A stretch of 64,000 nucleotides of DNA, taken from contig NC_057807.1 of NCBI RefSeq assembly GCF_018294505.1, positions 164,897,397 through 164,961,396 on the forward strand, read 5' to 3'. This DNA is from Triticum aestivum (Eukaryota; Streptophyta; Magnoliopsida; Poales; Poaceae). Below the pieces are notes generated by a model, which saw nothing but the letters and a program-made list of their open reading frames with translations, was not told the origin of the DNA and did no database searches. Below are positions 1 through 11,870 of this stretch, piece by piece (position 1 is the first letter of the stretch; each line of letters begins with the position of its first letter). The position numbers and the translations under genes were made by a program.

Positions 1-13
1 TTTCAATAAAAGA

Positions 14-635
14 CCTCGGTGAAGCTGCTTACATATTAGTCATCAAGATCTATGGAGATAGATCAAGACGCTTGATAAGATTTTCAATGAGTACATACCT
101 TGCCAAGATTTTGAAGGAGTTCAAAATGGATCGGTTAAAGAAGGAGTTCTAGCCTGTATTGTAAGGTGTGAAGTTCAGACTCAAAACATGACCACGACAG
201 AAGATAGAGAGGGAATGAAAATCATTCCCTATGCCTCAGCCATAGGTTCTATAAGTGACATGTTGTGTACCAAACCTGTTATGTGCCTTGCCATGAGTCT
301 GGCAAGAGGGTACAATAGTGATCCAGGAGTGGACCACTGGACAGCGGTCAAAATTATCCTTAGAGAACTAAGGAAATGTTTCTCGATTATGGAGGTGATG
401 AAGAGTTCATCGTAAAGAATTACGTCGATGCAAGCTTTAAACACTAATCCGGATGACTCCGAATCTCAATTTGGATATGTATTGAATGTGGGAGCAATTA
501 GCTAGAGTAGCTCCATGCAGAGCATTGTAGACATAGAGATTTGCAAAATACATATGGATCTGAATGTGGCAGGCCCGTTGACTAAACCTCTCTCACAAGG
601 AAAACGTGATCATATCTTAGTACTCTTTGGGTGTT
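14..635 (+). pseudogene. Copia pol remnant (RT end and RNase H), broken
   Basis: Translation in shifting frames gives the end of the Copia reverse transcriptase (DLGEAAYIL near the start) and the connection segment containing IIPYASAIGSI and DHWTAVKIIL (about 215-370). It then passes into RNase H. The centre of RNase H is missing: sequence matching WSS.QS around 500 runs directly into the far C-terminal DIEICKIHMDLN segment (about 525-560). The intact copy at 41347-41904 has over 100 residues between these points, including all its catalytic acids. Stops and frameshifts are also present, so no active product can be made. Confidence 0.8.
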
Positions 636-740
636 AATCACATGGCGATGTGAACTAGATTATTGACTCTAGTAAACTCTTTGGGTGTTAATCACATGGC
701 GATGTGAACTATGGGTGTTAATCACATGGCGATGTGAACT
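622..740 (+). repeat. Three tandem copies of a ~35-50 bp segment before the 3' LTR
   Basis: The segment containing GGGTGTTAATCACATGGCG occurs three times, near 630, 683 and 713, with TGTGAACT closing each copy. The related Copia copy at 41.88 kb has the unit once. This is a local duplication in the non-coding stretch between pol and the polypurine tract. Confidence 0.85.
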
Positions 741-770
741 AGATTATTAACTCTAGTGCAAGTGGGAGAC

Positions 771-3417
771 TGAAGGAAATATGCTCTAGAGGCAATAATA
801 AAGTTGTTATTTTATATTTCCTTATTCATGATAAATATTTATTATTCATGCTAGAATTGTATTGATCGAAAACTTAAATACATGTGTGAATACATAAACA
901 AATACCATGTCCCTAGTACGCCTTTACTAGACTAGCTCGTTGATCAAAAGATGGTTAATGTTTTCTAACCATAGACATGTGTTGTCATTTGATAACGGGA
1001 TCACATCATTAGGAGAATGATGTGATGGACAAGACCCATCTGTTAGCTTGGCATATTCATTGTTCAGTTTATTGTTATAGCTTTCTTCATGTCAGATACA
1101 TATTCCTTCGACTATAAGATTATGCAACTCCCGGATACCGGAGGAATACCTTGTGTGCTATCAAACATCACAACGTAACTGGGTGATCATAAAGATGCTC
1201 TACAGGTATCTTCGAAGGTGTTTGTTGAGTTGGCATAGATCAGGATTAGGATTTGTCACTCTGAGTATCAAAGGGTATCTCTGGGCCCTCTCAGTAATAC
1301 ACATCATAAGCTACAAGCAAATGACTAGGGAGTTAGTTACGATATGACGTATTACGGAACAAGTAAAGTGACTTGCCAGTAACGAGATTGAACTAGGTAT
1401 GAAGATACCGACGATCGAATCTCGGGCAAGTAACATACCGATGGACAAAGGGAATTACGTATGTTGTCAGAATGGTTCGACCAATAAAGATCTTCGTATA
1501 ATATGTAGGAGCCAATATGAGCATCCAGGTTCCGCTATTAGTTACTGACCGGAGAGGTGTCTCGGTCATGTCTACATAGTTCTCGAACCCGTAGGGTCCG
1601 CACGCTTAACGTTTGTTGACGATATAGTGTTATATGAGTTATATGATTTGGTGGCCGAATGTTGTTCGGAGTCCCGGATGAGATAACGGACATGATGAGG
1701 AGTCTCGAAATGGTCGAGAGGTAAAGATTGATATATAGGATGATGGTATTCGGAAATCGGAAGAGTTTCGGGATGCACCGGGTAGTCATCGGGTCACCGG
1801 AAGGGGTTCTGGACACACCCCCAGTAGGTGTATGGGCTTAATGGGCTAAGGAGGGGACTAACCAGCCCATAAGGGGCTGGTACGCCCCTCTCCCTGGCCG
1901 ACCAGCCCTAGGGAAGAATAGCGGGGAGGGCTAGCCCCTCCTGATTTCCCCTTCTCATGCGAGAAAGAAAAAGGGGGCGCCTCCCTCCCCTGCCTTTCCC
2001 CCACACCTATACATGGCAGGGGGCGCCACTTGGGAGGAGACCCCAAGTAGGATTCGGCCTACTTGGGGCGCCCTCCTAGCTGCTCCCTCCTCCCTCCCAC
2101 CTATATATATGTGGGAGGGGGGAGCCTAGCACAACACAACATTGTCTTAGCCATGTGCGGCGCCCCCTGCACCATTTGCACCCCCGGTCATTTTTTTGTA
2201 CTGCTTAGGCGAAGCCCAACGGAGATCACTTCACCATCATCGTCACCACGCCGTTGTGCTGCCGGAACTAGGCCTAGGCATTCGGTTAAACCGAACCAAT
2301 CGGTTCGGTTTATTCGGGTAATATAAAAATCGGTTTTCCATTTTTGTTGACCGATCAGTTTTCTGAAATATCAATAACCGAGTGTTCGGTCCAACAAGAT
2401 TTCGGTTCGGTTTACTGTTTAACCGAACAAGACCGAAGCTATGTTTGCAAGTAGCAGGCATCGCTAGAGATCTCTGGAAATTGAAGCAACCCCTTCCCGA
2501 ATTGAACAAGAAATGAAACAAACAGAAAAGTGAACTCTCGCGAAGGGGCCAGTGTAATTTTATAAAATCATATTCCGAACAAACCAATCTTGCGGAGTTT
2601 GACAAAAGGAGACAGAGAAAGACAAGGATTTACAGTGTAATTGGAAGGGAGGGACAAACAGAAAAGAGACTGGAGCGAGCGCCGCCGCCGCCGCCGCTGA
2701 CGGCCAGCGAAGGGAGAACGCCTGGGGCTGGGGCTGTAGCAGAGAGGCGGCTACGTCAAGGAATCGGGTGGTTCACGTGGTGCTGCTGGATCGAGGATAT
2801 TAGTTGTTAGTTGGGTTGGGGCCTTGGGGGATCGAGGGAGTGGATGGGTGCTTCACGTGGTGCTGCTGGCCTGCACACATAAATGGGCCTAATGCGAAGA
2901 AGCCACTTACATGTAATGGGCTGGGTTCTTCTCAGATTTTGGGCCACGTGCATAACATCTTGATTTTATAGGTTATTTCGGGTTACTGAGTGCCACGACC
3001 GAAACATCCGAAGTAAATTCGGGTTTTGAGAAGTGGCGACCGAACTAACAATCGAAATAATCGGTTTCGGTCTGTTCGGTGCCGGTCCCGGTTCTTTCGG
3101 TCCGGTACTTCGGTCCTCGGTTTATATGCCCACCCCTAGCCAGAACTCATCTACTACCTCGCCATCTTGTTGGATCAAGAAGGTAGAGGACATCACCAAG
3201 CTAAAAGTGTGCTGAACGCGGAGGTGTCGTACGTTTGGTAGTTGATCGGTTGGAGCGCGAAGAAGTTCGACTACATCAATCGCGTTGTTAAATGCTTCCG
3301 CTTACAATCTACGAGGGTACATAGACACACTCTCCCTTCTCGTTGCTATGCATCTCCATGGATAGATCTTGCGTGTGCGTAGAATTTTTTTTGTTTTCCA
3401 TGCAATGTTTCCCAATA
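771..3417 (+). repeat. Copia 3' LTR (~1.77 kb once the hAT insertion is removed)
   Basis: It starts with TGAAGGAAATATG directly after a purine tract and ends at CCCAATA, where the sister LTR at 41938-43649 ends CCCCAACA, so the terminal CA has mutated to TA. The two LTRs match along their length, for example in the segments on extinguished 'cgaatctcgggcaagtaac' type sequence near 1417-1437 and the closing 'ctacgagggta' near 3310. An 870-bp hAT-like element and its 8-bp duplication interrupt the LTR at 2261-3146. Confidence 0.85.
2269..3138. mobile_element. hAT-like non-autonomous DNA transposon
   Basis: The element begins TAGGCCTAGGCATT and ends TATGCCCACCCCTA; the reverse complement of the end (TAGGGGTGGGCATA) matches the start at most positions. 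It is flanked by 8-bp duplications GCCGGAAC (2261-2268) and GCCAGAAC (3139-3146), with one mismatch. Removing 870 bp plus one duplication restores the LTR sequence seen in the related Copia copy. An 8-bp duplication and TAGGGGTGGGCA-like ends are typical of the hAT superfamily. Both subterminal regions are rich in GGTTCGGTT/AACCGAA repeats. No transposase is encoded. A GCC-triplet-rich stretch near 2677-2700 may be acquired sequence. Confidence 0.85.
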
Positions 3418-4426
3418 GTCAGCGTTCACACGACACCACTAGAGGAAGAACAATATAACACATTATCAAAACATTGAACAAAAACCAACTTCACATGATT
3501 ACTTACAATAAAATTTCTCCCATGTCCTCAAGAACAAACGGAACTACTCACAAATAATACTCATGTTCATGATCAGAGGAGATAAATATATGATTAACAA
3601 TCTGAACATATGATCTTCCGCCAAATAAACCAACTAGCATCAACTACAAGATGTAATCAACACTACTAGCAACCCACATGTACCAATCCGAGGTTTTGAG
3701 ACAAAGATTGAATACAAGAGATGAACTAGGATTTGGAGATGAGAAGGTACTAGTGAAGATATTGATGAATATGAGTCCTCCCATGATGTGAGGAATGTTG
3801 GCGATGACAATAGATTCGATTTTCCCCTCCTAGAGGGAAGTCGCTTTGCCAGAGAGCAAAAGTGCTCCTACCTAGGTTCCGCCTCAAGGTGGCAGCTCTT
3901 TGTTTCGAAAGTATTCTCTTGATTTTTTTTCTAGGGAAATGGCTTCATATAGGAGAAGATGGGCCTTAGAGGCCTACTGTGGGCCCCACAAGATCAGAGG
4001 GTGCACCCGGGGGCGCCACCTGAGCTTGTGGCTCACTAGTGGGTCCCCTGTAGATTTTTCATCCAATATTTTTTATATATTCCAAAGTAAATCCCCATAA
4101 ATTTTCAGGTCATTTGAAGCACAGGAGAATGGCTATCTCTGTTGTTGCTCTTTTCAGGTCCAGAATTCCAGCTATCGGCAATCTCCCTCTTGTGATGTAA
4201 CTTGCAATTTAAGAGAGAAAAGGCATTGGAATGGCACCTAAAAGTCAAATATAACTTTAAAACAATGAATATAATAGCAAGAAACTGTGATGCAAAATGG
4301 ACATATCATTGGTCCCTGCAACCAAGACTTCTTAGGAAAAGACCCTCTTTAGATTAAAGACCCCTTAGGGGAATATCCATCCATGGATGCAAGCCCATCT
4401 CTCCTAGAGATTTGGGAAGACAACCC
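3418..4426 (-). repeat. Diverged LTR-like remnant, possibly Athila/Sabrina type
   Basis: No coding sequence is present. On the minus strand the segment resembles, from memory, Triticeae Athila-type LTRs: the phrases TTGAGGACATGGGAGAAAT (about 3515-3533) and TAATCATGTGAA (about 3490) are characteristic. No LTR ends or target duplication could be placed. This remnant is the site into which the 28-kb chromovirus inserted, and it may continue after 32665. Confidence 0.4.
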
Positions 4427-7400
4427 TGTGACGCCCCCAATTCAATCGTACACTAATCATGCACGGAAATGTGTACGATCAAGATCAGGGACTCACGGGA
4501 AGATATCACAACACAACTCTAAAAATAAAATAAGTCATACAAGCATCATAATATAAGCCAGGGGCCTCGAGGGCTCGAATACAAGTGCTCGATCATAGAC
4601 GAGTTAGTGGAACAAGTTGGGATACAGATCGAAAGAGGTGCAAGCCTCTTGCCTGGGATCCTCCTAACTACTCCTGGTCGTCGTCAGCAGCCTGCATGTA
4701 GTACTAGGCACCTCCAGTGTAGTAAGAGTCGTCGTCGACGGTGGCGTCTGGCTCCTGGGCTTCGGCATCTGGTTGCGACAACCAAGTAGAAGGGAAAGGG
4801 GAAAAAGAGGGAGAAAAGCAACCGTGAGTACTCATCCAAAGTACTCACAAGCAAGGATCTACACTACATATGCATGGGTACATGTGTATGGAGGCCATAT
4901 CAGTGGACTGAACTGCAGAATGCCAGAATAAGAGGGGGGGTAGCTAGTCCTATCGAAGACTACGCTTCTGGCAGCCTCCGTCTTGCAGCATGTAGAAGAG
5001 AGTAGATTGAAGTCCTCCAAGTAGCATCGCATAGCATAATCCTACCCGGTGATCCTCCCCTCGTCGCCCTGTGGAAAAGCGATCACCATGTTGTATCTGG
5101 CACTTGGAAGGGTGTGTTTTATTAAATATCCGGTTCTAGTTGTCATAAGGTCAAGGTACAACTCCAAGTTGTCCTGTTACCGAAGATCACGGCTATTCGA
5201 ATAGATAAACTTCCCTGCAGGGGTGCACCACATAACCCAACACGCTCGATCCCATTTGGCCGGACACACTTTCCAGGGTCATGCCCGGCCTCGGAAGATC
5301 AACACGCTGCAGCCCCACCTAGGCACAACAGAGAGGTCAACACGCCGGTCTAAATCCTATGCGCGCAGGGGTCTGGGCCCATCGCCCATTGCACACCTGC
5401 ACGTTGCTTACGCGGCCGGAAGCAGACCTAGCCCCCATAATACAAGAGCAGGCTTACGGTCCAATCCGGCGTGCGCCGCTCAGCCGCTGACGTCAAGAAG
5501 GCTTCGACTGATACCACGACGTCGAGTGCCCATAACTGTTCCCGCGTAGTTGGTTAGTGCGTATAGGCCAGTGGCCAGACTCAGATCAAATACCAAGATC
5601 TCATTAAGTGTGTTATTATGAAGCAACCACGGACGCCGACCAGGGCCAGGCCCACCTCTCGCCTAGGTGGTCTCAACCTGCCATATCGCTCCGCCATAAA
5701 GATCCACACACAGGGCCGTCAGGACAAACGTCCTTTCAGCCCCCAATCCGTGAATCACTCGCGGGTACTCAACGAGCCGACCCGACTTTAGTCACCATCT
5801 GTATAGTATGTATATATGTATAGTATATACCCGTGATCACCTCCCAAGTGATCACGGCCCAATAGTATAGCAAGGCAGACTGACAAGAATGTAGGGCCAA
5901 TGATGATAAACTAGCATCCTATACTAAGCATTTAGGATTGCGAGTAAGGTATCAATGACTGTAGCAACAATGACAGGCTATGCAACAGAATAGGATTGCG
6001 AGTAAGGTATCAAACAGTAACATGCTACACTACTCTAATGCAAGCAGTATAGAGAAGAATAGGCGATATCTGGTGATCAGGGGGTTTGCCTGGTTGCTCT
6101 GGCAAGGAGGGGTCGTCAACTCCGTATTCGAACTGGGCAGCAGCAGCGTCGGTCTCGTAGTCTACCGGAGAGAAGAGGGGGAAGAAACAATGAATACAAT
6201 GCAAATAGATGCATATCGATGCATGACATTACAAGTAATGATTCTAGGTGTGCCCAATCGCGGTAGTAGGTGATACGACGAAGGGGGGAAACATCCGGGA
6301 AAGTTTTCCCGGTGTTCCGCGTTTTCGGACAAATGAACCAGAGGAGGGAAAGTTGGGTGTTTGCTATGCTAGGGATGTGTGGCGGATGAACAGGCTGCGT
6401 ATCCAGATTCGTCTCGTCGTTCTGAGCAACTTTCATGTAGAAAGTATTCTCATCCGAGTTACAGGTTATTTTATATGATTTTCTAAAGATTTAATCATTT
6501 TCTGGAATTTATTTAATTAATTTAAATCAACATTATCCAGAATAGTATGGGATGACGTCAGCATGATGTATGTGTGATGTCAGTAGTCAACAATGCGGTT
6601 GACTGGAGTCAAAACTCACTTGTGGGTCCACTGGGACCCACCTGTCATTGAGCCAGAGTTGAAACAGGCTTTGTTTTAAATTAATTATGATTAACTAATT
6701 GTGGGCCCCATTAGTCAGTGACTAATTAGCCTAGATTAGTTAACTTATCTAATTTAATTGGCTTATGAGGTGGGGGCCACTGGTCAGCTGCTGGGACCAG
6801 CCCAGTCAGCAAGTTGACCATGGTCAACAGGGCCAGCCGGGCCCTTGGAGCCACCAGGTAGTGACCCAGATGGACCCCAGCGGCATGCCACGTTGGCGGG
6901 CGGCGGAGGTTCACCGCCGGCGACCGAAAATGTGGCGGAGGGGCGCGGACCTCGCTGGAATCACGCCACGGTGGCCCGTTTGGGGCGTGCTTAGGCTCGC
7001 TCGGTCGAGCGCGAAGAGACGCATCTAGTGGTGGCGGTGGCTCGACCGGAGGAGGGCCGCAGCGTCATCGGCGATGGGCGGGGCGGACGCCGAGGCTCGG
7101 CGAGTGCGAAGGTGAGGCTGCGGGGTTGGGTTCATCGCGGGGCTGGGTTCGTTCGAACGCAGAGACAAAGCCGCGTCGAACGGTAGGGATACCGCGGCCA
7201 GAGTTGCCGTGTAGCGACGGCGGCGAGTGGCGCGGCGGATGCCGGTGTTCGGCTGTGAGAGGAAACGGCGCTGCGGCACGTTATTCGGCAAACTGAAGGG
7301 CGGGGCGAGGCCTATGTGTGTGCGCGAGCACAACTGCACGAGCCCGGGACCAAATGGTCACCGGAGACTCGTCGGCGACGAGCTCCGCGGTGCGGCGTTC

Positions 7401-8291
7401 GGGTGTTCGGCGACAACTAGGTAGGGCGCGAAAGAGAGAGAGGAGGGCTCACCGAGCGGCACACACGGTGGCCCTTGGTGGGTTTAGTAGCTGCAGGGGC
7501 GTCGCCGGAGTTGGAGAAGAGCGGCGGCGTAGCTTGTCGAAGCAGAGGAGGAAGACGGCGGCGTCGTGGGTGCTACGGTGGCTCCGAGCTCCAACTGCGG
7601 CCACCGATCGATGAGGAGGACGAAGGCGGAGACGAACGACACGCAAACGAGGCGAGGCGAGGGCTGTGACCGCGCGTTTCATGGTGGCGGGTCCATGGCG
7701 GCGTCGGATGTGGTGGGGGAACGAGGAGGGAGCGAGGTGGATCTGAGGGGAGAGGGAGAGGCGCAGGGACCGAGGGCGAGAGTGGGGGCGAGTGGGAGGC
7801 GGGATCGAGGAGGCGGGGGCGTGGCGACCTTATCCCCTCCTAGACATCGGCGAGGGGGTCCAGTGGCGACGCGCCCCTGTTCCGACCCTGGTCGGGGGAA
7901 CAGGGAAGGGGAGGGAGCGACCGAGGGAGGCGGGCCAGGCCGGCTGGGCCGGTCGGGCTGGCTGTTGGCTAGTTGGGCCCTTTGGCCCAGGGGGAAGGGG
8001 TTTCTTCTTTTCCTTTTCTTTTTCTTTTTTTCTTTGTTTTGTTTTTTGTTCTATTTATTTTAGGGCAATTAAGTATTTTATAAAATTGTTTCTTCTACAC
8101 CTTAATTACCTATGTCATACTTGGCACTGCCCGAACATTTTTGTTTCCACTTTTGAAACTTTGGGCGTTTGTCACTAATTCATTTTTTGAATTTGAAATG
8201 TTTTGAACTAACATTTGATTAGCAACAGTAACAGAGATGACATGGCATCATTAGGAGAGTTTTACTGTAGCCTAATTATCCGGGTGTTACA
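4427..8291 (-). repeat. Chromovirus 3' LTR
   Basis: This is the LTR next to the polypurine tract. Compared with the LTR at 28886, the first ~104 bases show four substitutions, three of them transitions. It also has indels: about 130 bp around 4760-4890 is absent from the other copy, and a ~65-bp stretch of the other copy (about 29040-29105) is absent here. A GC-rich block (about 6890-7990) sits immediately downstream, on the minus strand, of a TATAAAA-type box near 8075-8084, the layout expected for U3, promoter and leader. ORFs seen in the GC-rich block are not conserved between the two LTRs. Confidence 0.95.
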
Positions 8292-8328
8292 AATCTCCTC
8301 CACTACAAGAAATCTCGTCCCGAGATTT
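8292..8328 (-). promoter_or_regulatory. Polypurine tract with preceding hairpin (plus-strand priming site)
   Basis: On the minus strand the sequence AGTGGAGGAGATT abuts the 3' LTR and is the expected polypurine primer for plus-strand DNA synthesis. Just before it lies AAATCTCGGGACGAGATTT (8310-8328), a perfect 8-bp stem with a 3-nt GGA loop. The non-coding array nested inside this element carries the same arrangement at 21947-21984 with a compensated base pair. Confidence 0.8.
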
Positions 8329-11300
8329 AGGAGGTAGATGGAAATAGTGCGGGGTATTCTTCGCGCAGATGATCCTCATGTTCCCATGTGGCTTCATCTT
8401 CAGAATGGTGCGACCACTGAACTTTGAGGAACTTGATCGCCTTCTGATGTGTGAGGCGTTCAGCTTGGTCGAGAATGCAGACTGGATGCTCTTTATAGGA
8501 GAGGTCCTGTTGCAATTCGAGCACTTCATGATCCACTGCTCGCATTGGGTCCTTGAAGCAAACGCGAAGCTATGACACATGGAACACATCGTGAACCTGA
8601 GAAAGGTTCGGCGGAAGCTCCAGTTGATATGCCACTTTTCCACGACTTTCCAGAATAGTGAATGGACCAATATAGCGAGGAGCTAGCTTGCCCTTGATCC
8701 CAAAGCGGTGAGCACCCTTCATTGGTGTAACTCGAAGGTAAGCCTTTTCGCCAGGTTGATAGACCATGTCTTTATGATGACGGTCATACTGACTCTTCTG
8801 ACGTGACTGAGCAGTCTTGAGATTCTCGCGAATAATGTGAACTTGTTCTTCGGCATGTTGGATAATATCCGGACCGAAGAGTGGATGTTCCGCAGTTTCT
8901 GACCAGTTCAGAGGGGTTCGGCACTTTCGTCCATATAACACTTCGAAGGGGGCCATCTTCAGACTAGCTTGATAGCTATTATTATAAGAGAACTCAGCAT
9001 ACGGGAGAGATTCCTCCCATTTCTTGCCGAAGGAAATAACACAAGCTTGAAGCATGTCTTCGAGAACTTGGTTGACACGTTCAACTTGCCCTTGCGACTG
9101 AGGATGAAAAGCAGTGCTGAAAGACAGATGAGTGCCCATAGCTCCTTGGAAACTTGCCCAGAATCTTGAAGTGAATAAGCTGCCACGGTCTAAACTGATT
9201 ACCAATGGAATACCGTGAAGCGAGACAATTCTGGACATGTAGAGGTTTGCCAGCTGACTAGCAGTGATCGTTTCCTTGACAGCCAGAAAATGTGCAACTT
9301 TAGAAAGTCGGTCAATGACGACAAGAATAGCATCGTTACCTTTCTGCGATTTGGGGAATCCAGTGACGAAGTCCATTTCAACATGGTCCCATTTCCATTC
9401 AGGAATAGAGATAGGTTGCAGAGTTCCAGCAGGCCTTTGATGCTCTGCTTTGATACGACGGCAAACATCACATTCAGCAACATAACGAGCAATGTCTTGC
9501 TTCATATTAGACCACCAGAATCTCTGACGAATGTATTGGTACATCTTGGTGCTACTGGGATGAATAGACAAAGGCATATCATGAGCTTCTTTCATAACCC
9601 TTGGAGTCAGATTCAGGTTTTCCCTCGCACATGGCACCACTAGGAGGCCTTTGAAGTACAAGGCGCCATCATCGGCAATAGTGAAGAATGAGGGCTTTCC
9701 TTCTGAGAGATAGCGTTTAATCTTCTCGACTTCAGAGTCATAATGTTGAATAGTCTTGATATCGCCCACGAGATCTGGCTCGACAGCGAGGGTATTTAGA
9801 GAACCCTGAGGAACAACACGAAGATTCATCTTTTCAAACTCTGGGGGAGGGGGAGCGAGTGCACTAGGAGGAACAATATGGAGGTTCAGCTTTCTGAATT
9901 CTTCAACAAGCGAGGGCTGAACTTTGTGAACCTGGAGGTGGTTGCAGTAAGACTTGCGGCTCAAGGCATCAGCCATTACATTAGCCTTGCCTGGGGTATA
10001 TGAAATACCCAGGTTAAAATCTGCAACAATCTCCATCCATCTCTGCTGACGGAGGTTCAGATCTGGTTGAGTAAACAGATACTTCAGACTTTGGTGGTCG
10101 GTGAAGATCTCGCAACGATTACCAAGAAGGTAATGTCGCCACTGTTTTAGTGCGTGTATAACAGCAGCAAGCTCGAGGTCGTGAACTGGGTAGTTCTCTT
10201 CGTGAGGGCGCAATTGCCGAGAGGCATAAGCAATCACTTTACACTCCTGCATTAGGATAGCTCCTAGGCCTTAACGTGAAGCATCACAAGAAATGACGAA
10301 GTCCTTCTTAGTATCTAGAGGAGCAAGCACTGGGGCAGAGGTCAACTTGTCTTTGAGCGCCTGGAAACTTTCCTGACACTTTTCTGTCCACTCAAACTTG
10401 ACGCCCTTATGAAGCAGGTTAGTCAGAGGTCTAGCGATCTTGGAGAAGTTCTCGATGAATCGACAGCAATAGCTGGCGAGTCTGAGAAAACTTCGGACTT
10501 GCTTGACATTCTTCGGAGGAGTCCAATCGAGAATAGCCTGAACTCGTTCAGGGTTGATGGCAATACCATCCTTAGAGATGACATGCCCAAGATAGGTTAC
10601 TTCGGGAAGCCAGAATTCACACTTGGAGAACTTGGCATAGACTTGATGCTCTCGTAGCTTTTCCAGAACAAGACGAAGATGTTCAGCATGTTCTTCTTCA
10701 TTCTTGGAATATACAAGGATATCATCCAGATAAACCACGACAAATTTGTCGAGGTATTCCATAAAGATATAGTTGATCAGACGAGAGAAGGTGGCTGGAG
10801 CATTGGTTAATCCAAAAGACATGACGGTGTACTCGTATGATCCATAGCGAGTCACATGCGGTCTTCGGGGTATCTTCTTCACGAACACGGATCTGGTGGT
10901 AACCCAACATCAAGTCGAGTTTAGAGAACACTGACGAACCAGCCAGTTGATCATATAGATCATTGATCCGAGGAAGAGGATATTTGTTCTGAATGGTTGT
11001 CTGGTTAATAGGGCGGTAGTCTTGGACCAATCGGTTTGTCCCATCCTTCTTCTTGACAAAGAGAGAAGGTGCTCCCCAAGGAGAGCAACTTGGGCGAATG
11101 AAACCACTTCGAAGAGATTTGACGATTTCCTCCTTAAGCTCAATGAGTTCATGCGGCGGCATCTTGTAAGGTCGTTTGGCTATAGGAGTGGTGCTTAGTT
11201 TTAAGTCAATGATGAATTCGACAGCTCTAGTAGGAGGAATCCTTGGAAGTTCTTCAGGAAAGACGTCTTGGAATTCGCGAAAGACAAGAATGTTTTCAAT

Positions 11301-11870
11301 GCCCTCAAGTGGTGTAGCGTTCAATGCATTCAACGCATAAAGCCTTGCCTCGGCATTGTGAACCAGACGAGCATTGTAGCTAATTATTTCATCATAAGGG
11401 TGGAGCAGATGGACGGTCTTAGTGGCGCAAACTATAGAAGCAGTATGCGCTTTCAACCAATCCATACCCAGAATGAGGTCGATGTTAGACAACTTCAGGA
11501 TAATGGGAGAGGCATAGAATTCCAGCCCTTCGATTTCAACAGGAATGTCGTGACTAACCATAGAGGTTTGACACTGGCCGGCGGGGTTTTTTACCACTAG
11601 TGGAGTGTTTATGACCTCACATTTAAGGTCGTGCTTGTATGCAAAATCTTCTGACATGAATGAATGCGATGCACCAGTATCAAATAAAACGGATGCTGGT
11701 ACTGAATTTACGAGGAGTGTACCCATCACAGTAGCAGGCTGGTCTTGAGCTTCATTGAGGTCAACGTGGTTGGCATGAACACGACCATAAGACTTGGCAT
11801 TGTTGTTGCGGGGTTGATTGCTTCCACGGCCAGCTGCGGGAAGGGCCAGTTGGTTCTGATTCTGATTGCA
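8327..11870 (-). pseudogene. Chromovirus pol: protease, RT, RNase H, integrase, chromodomain
   Basis: Domains in order on the minus strand: aspartic protease ([10 protein letters not shown], about 11690), reverse transcriptase ([11 protein letters not shown] near 11010; catalytic YLDDILVYS near 10715), RNase H ([23 protein letters not shown]), integrase zinc finger (two His, then CDVC near 9470) and a DDE core ([33 protein letters not shown]), and finally a chromodomain (ILDQAERLTHQKAIKFLKV, EDEATWEHED; about 8480-8340). Breaks: a frameshift near 10860-10890 inside RT; a TAA at about 10271 after CDASR in RNase H, with the same frame continuing; and a TAG at 8570 just before the chromodomain, again with the frame continuing. 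The two nonsense codons fit CAA or CAG changed by C-to-T. The 5' end is the junction with the nested array; upstream coding continues at 26627. Confidence 0.95.
11866..11870. repeat. Target-site duplication TTGCA (left)
   Basis: TTGCA directly precedes the nested array and is repeated at 26622-26626 directly after it. It lies in the chromovirus codons just after the CCHC zinc knuckle, so joining the flanks restores a continuous gag-pol frame at this point. Confidence 0.95.

Larger units (their letters stand above)
1..3417 (+). mobile_element. Copia retrotransposon, 3' half (left part outside window)
   Basis: Decayed pol coding sequence is followed by a purine-rich tract (about 759-770) and then a TG-starting 3' LTR at 771. 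A second member of the same family lies at 41184-43649 and gives an internal comparison: both have RNase H sequence, a GGGAGAC tract and an LTR starting TGAAGGAAATATG. The LTR family is one I know as very abundant in Triticeae; the name Maximus/Inga is possible but unconfirmed. The 5' half lies outside the window, so it cannot be said whether the element was ever complete. Confidence 0.85.

Noticed and set aside
622..740. Possible CRISPR-like short repeats
   Set aside because: Three tandem copies without distinct spacers in a plant retrotransposon; a plain local duplication.
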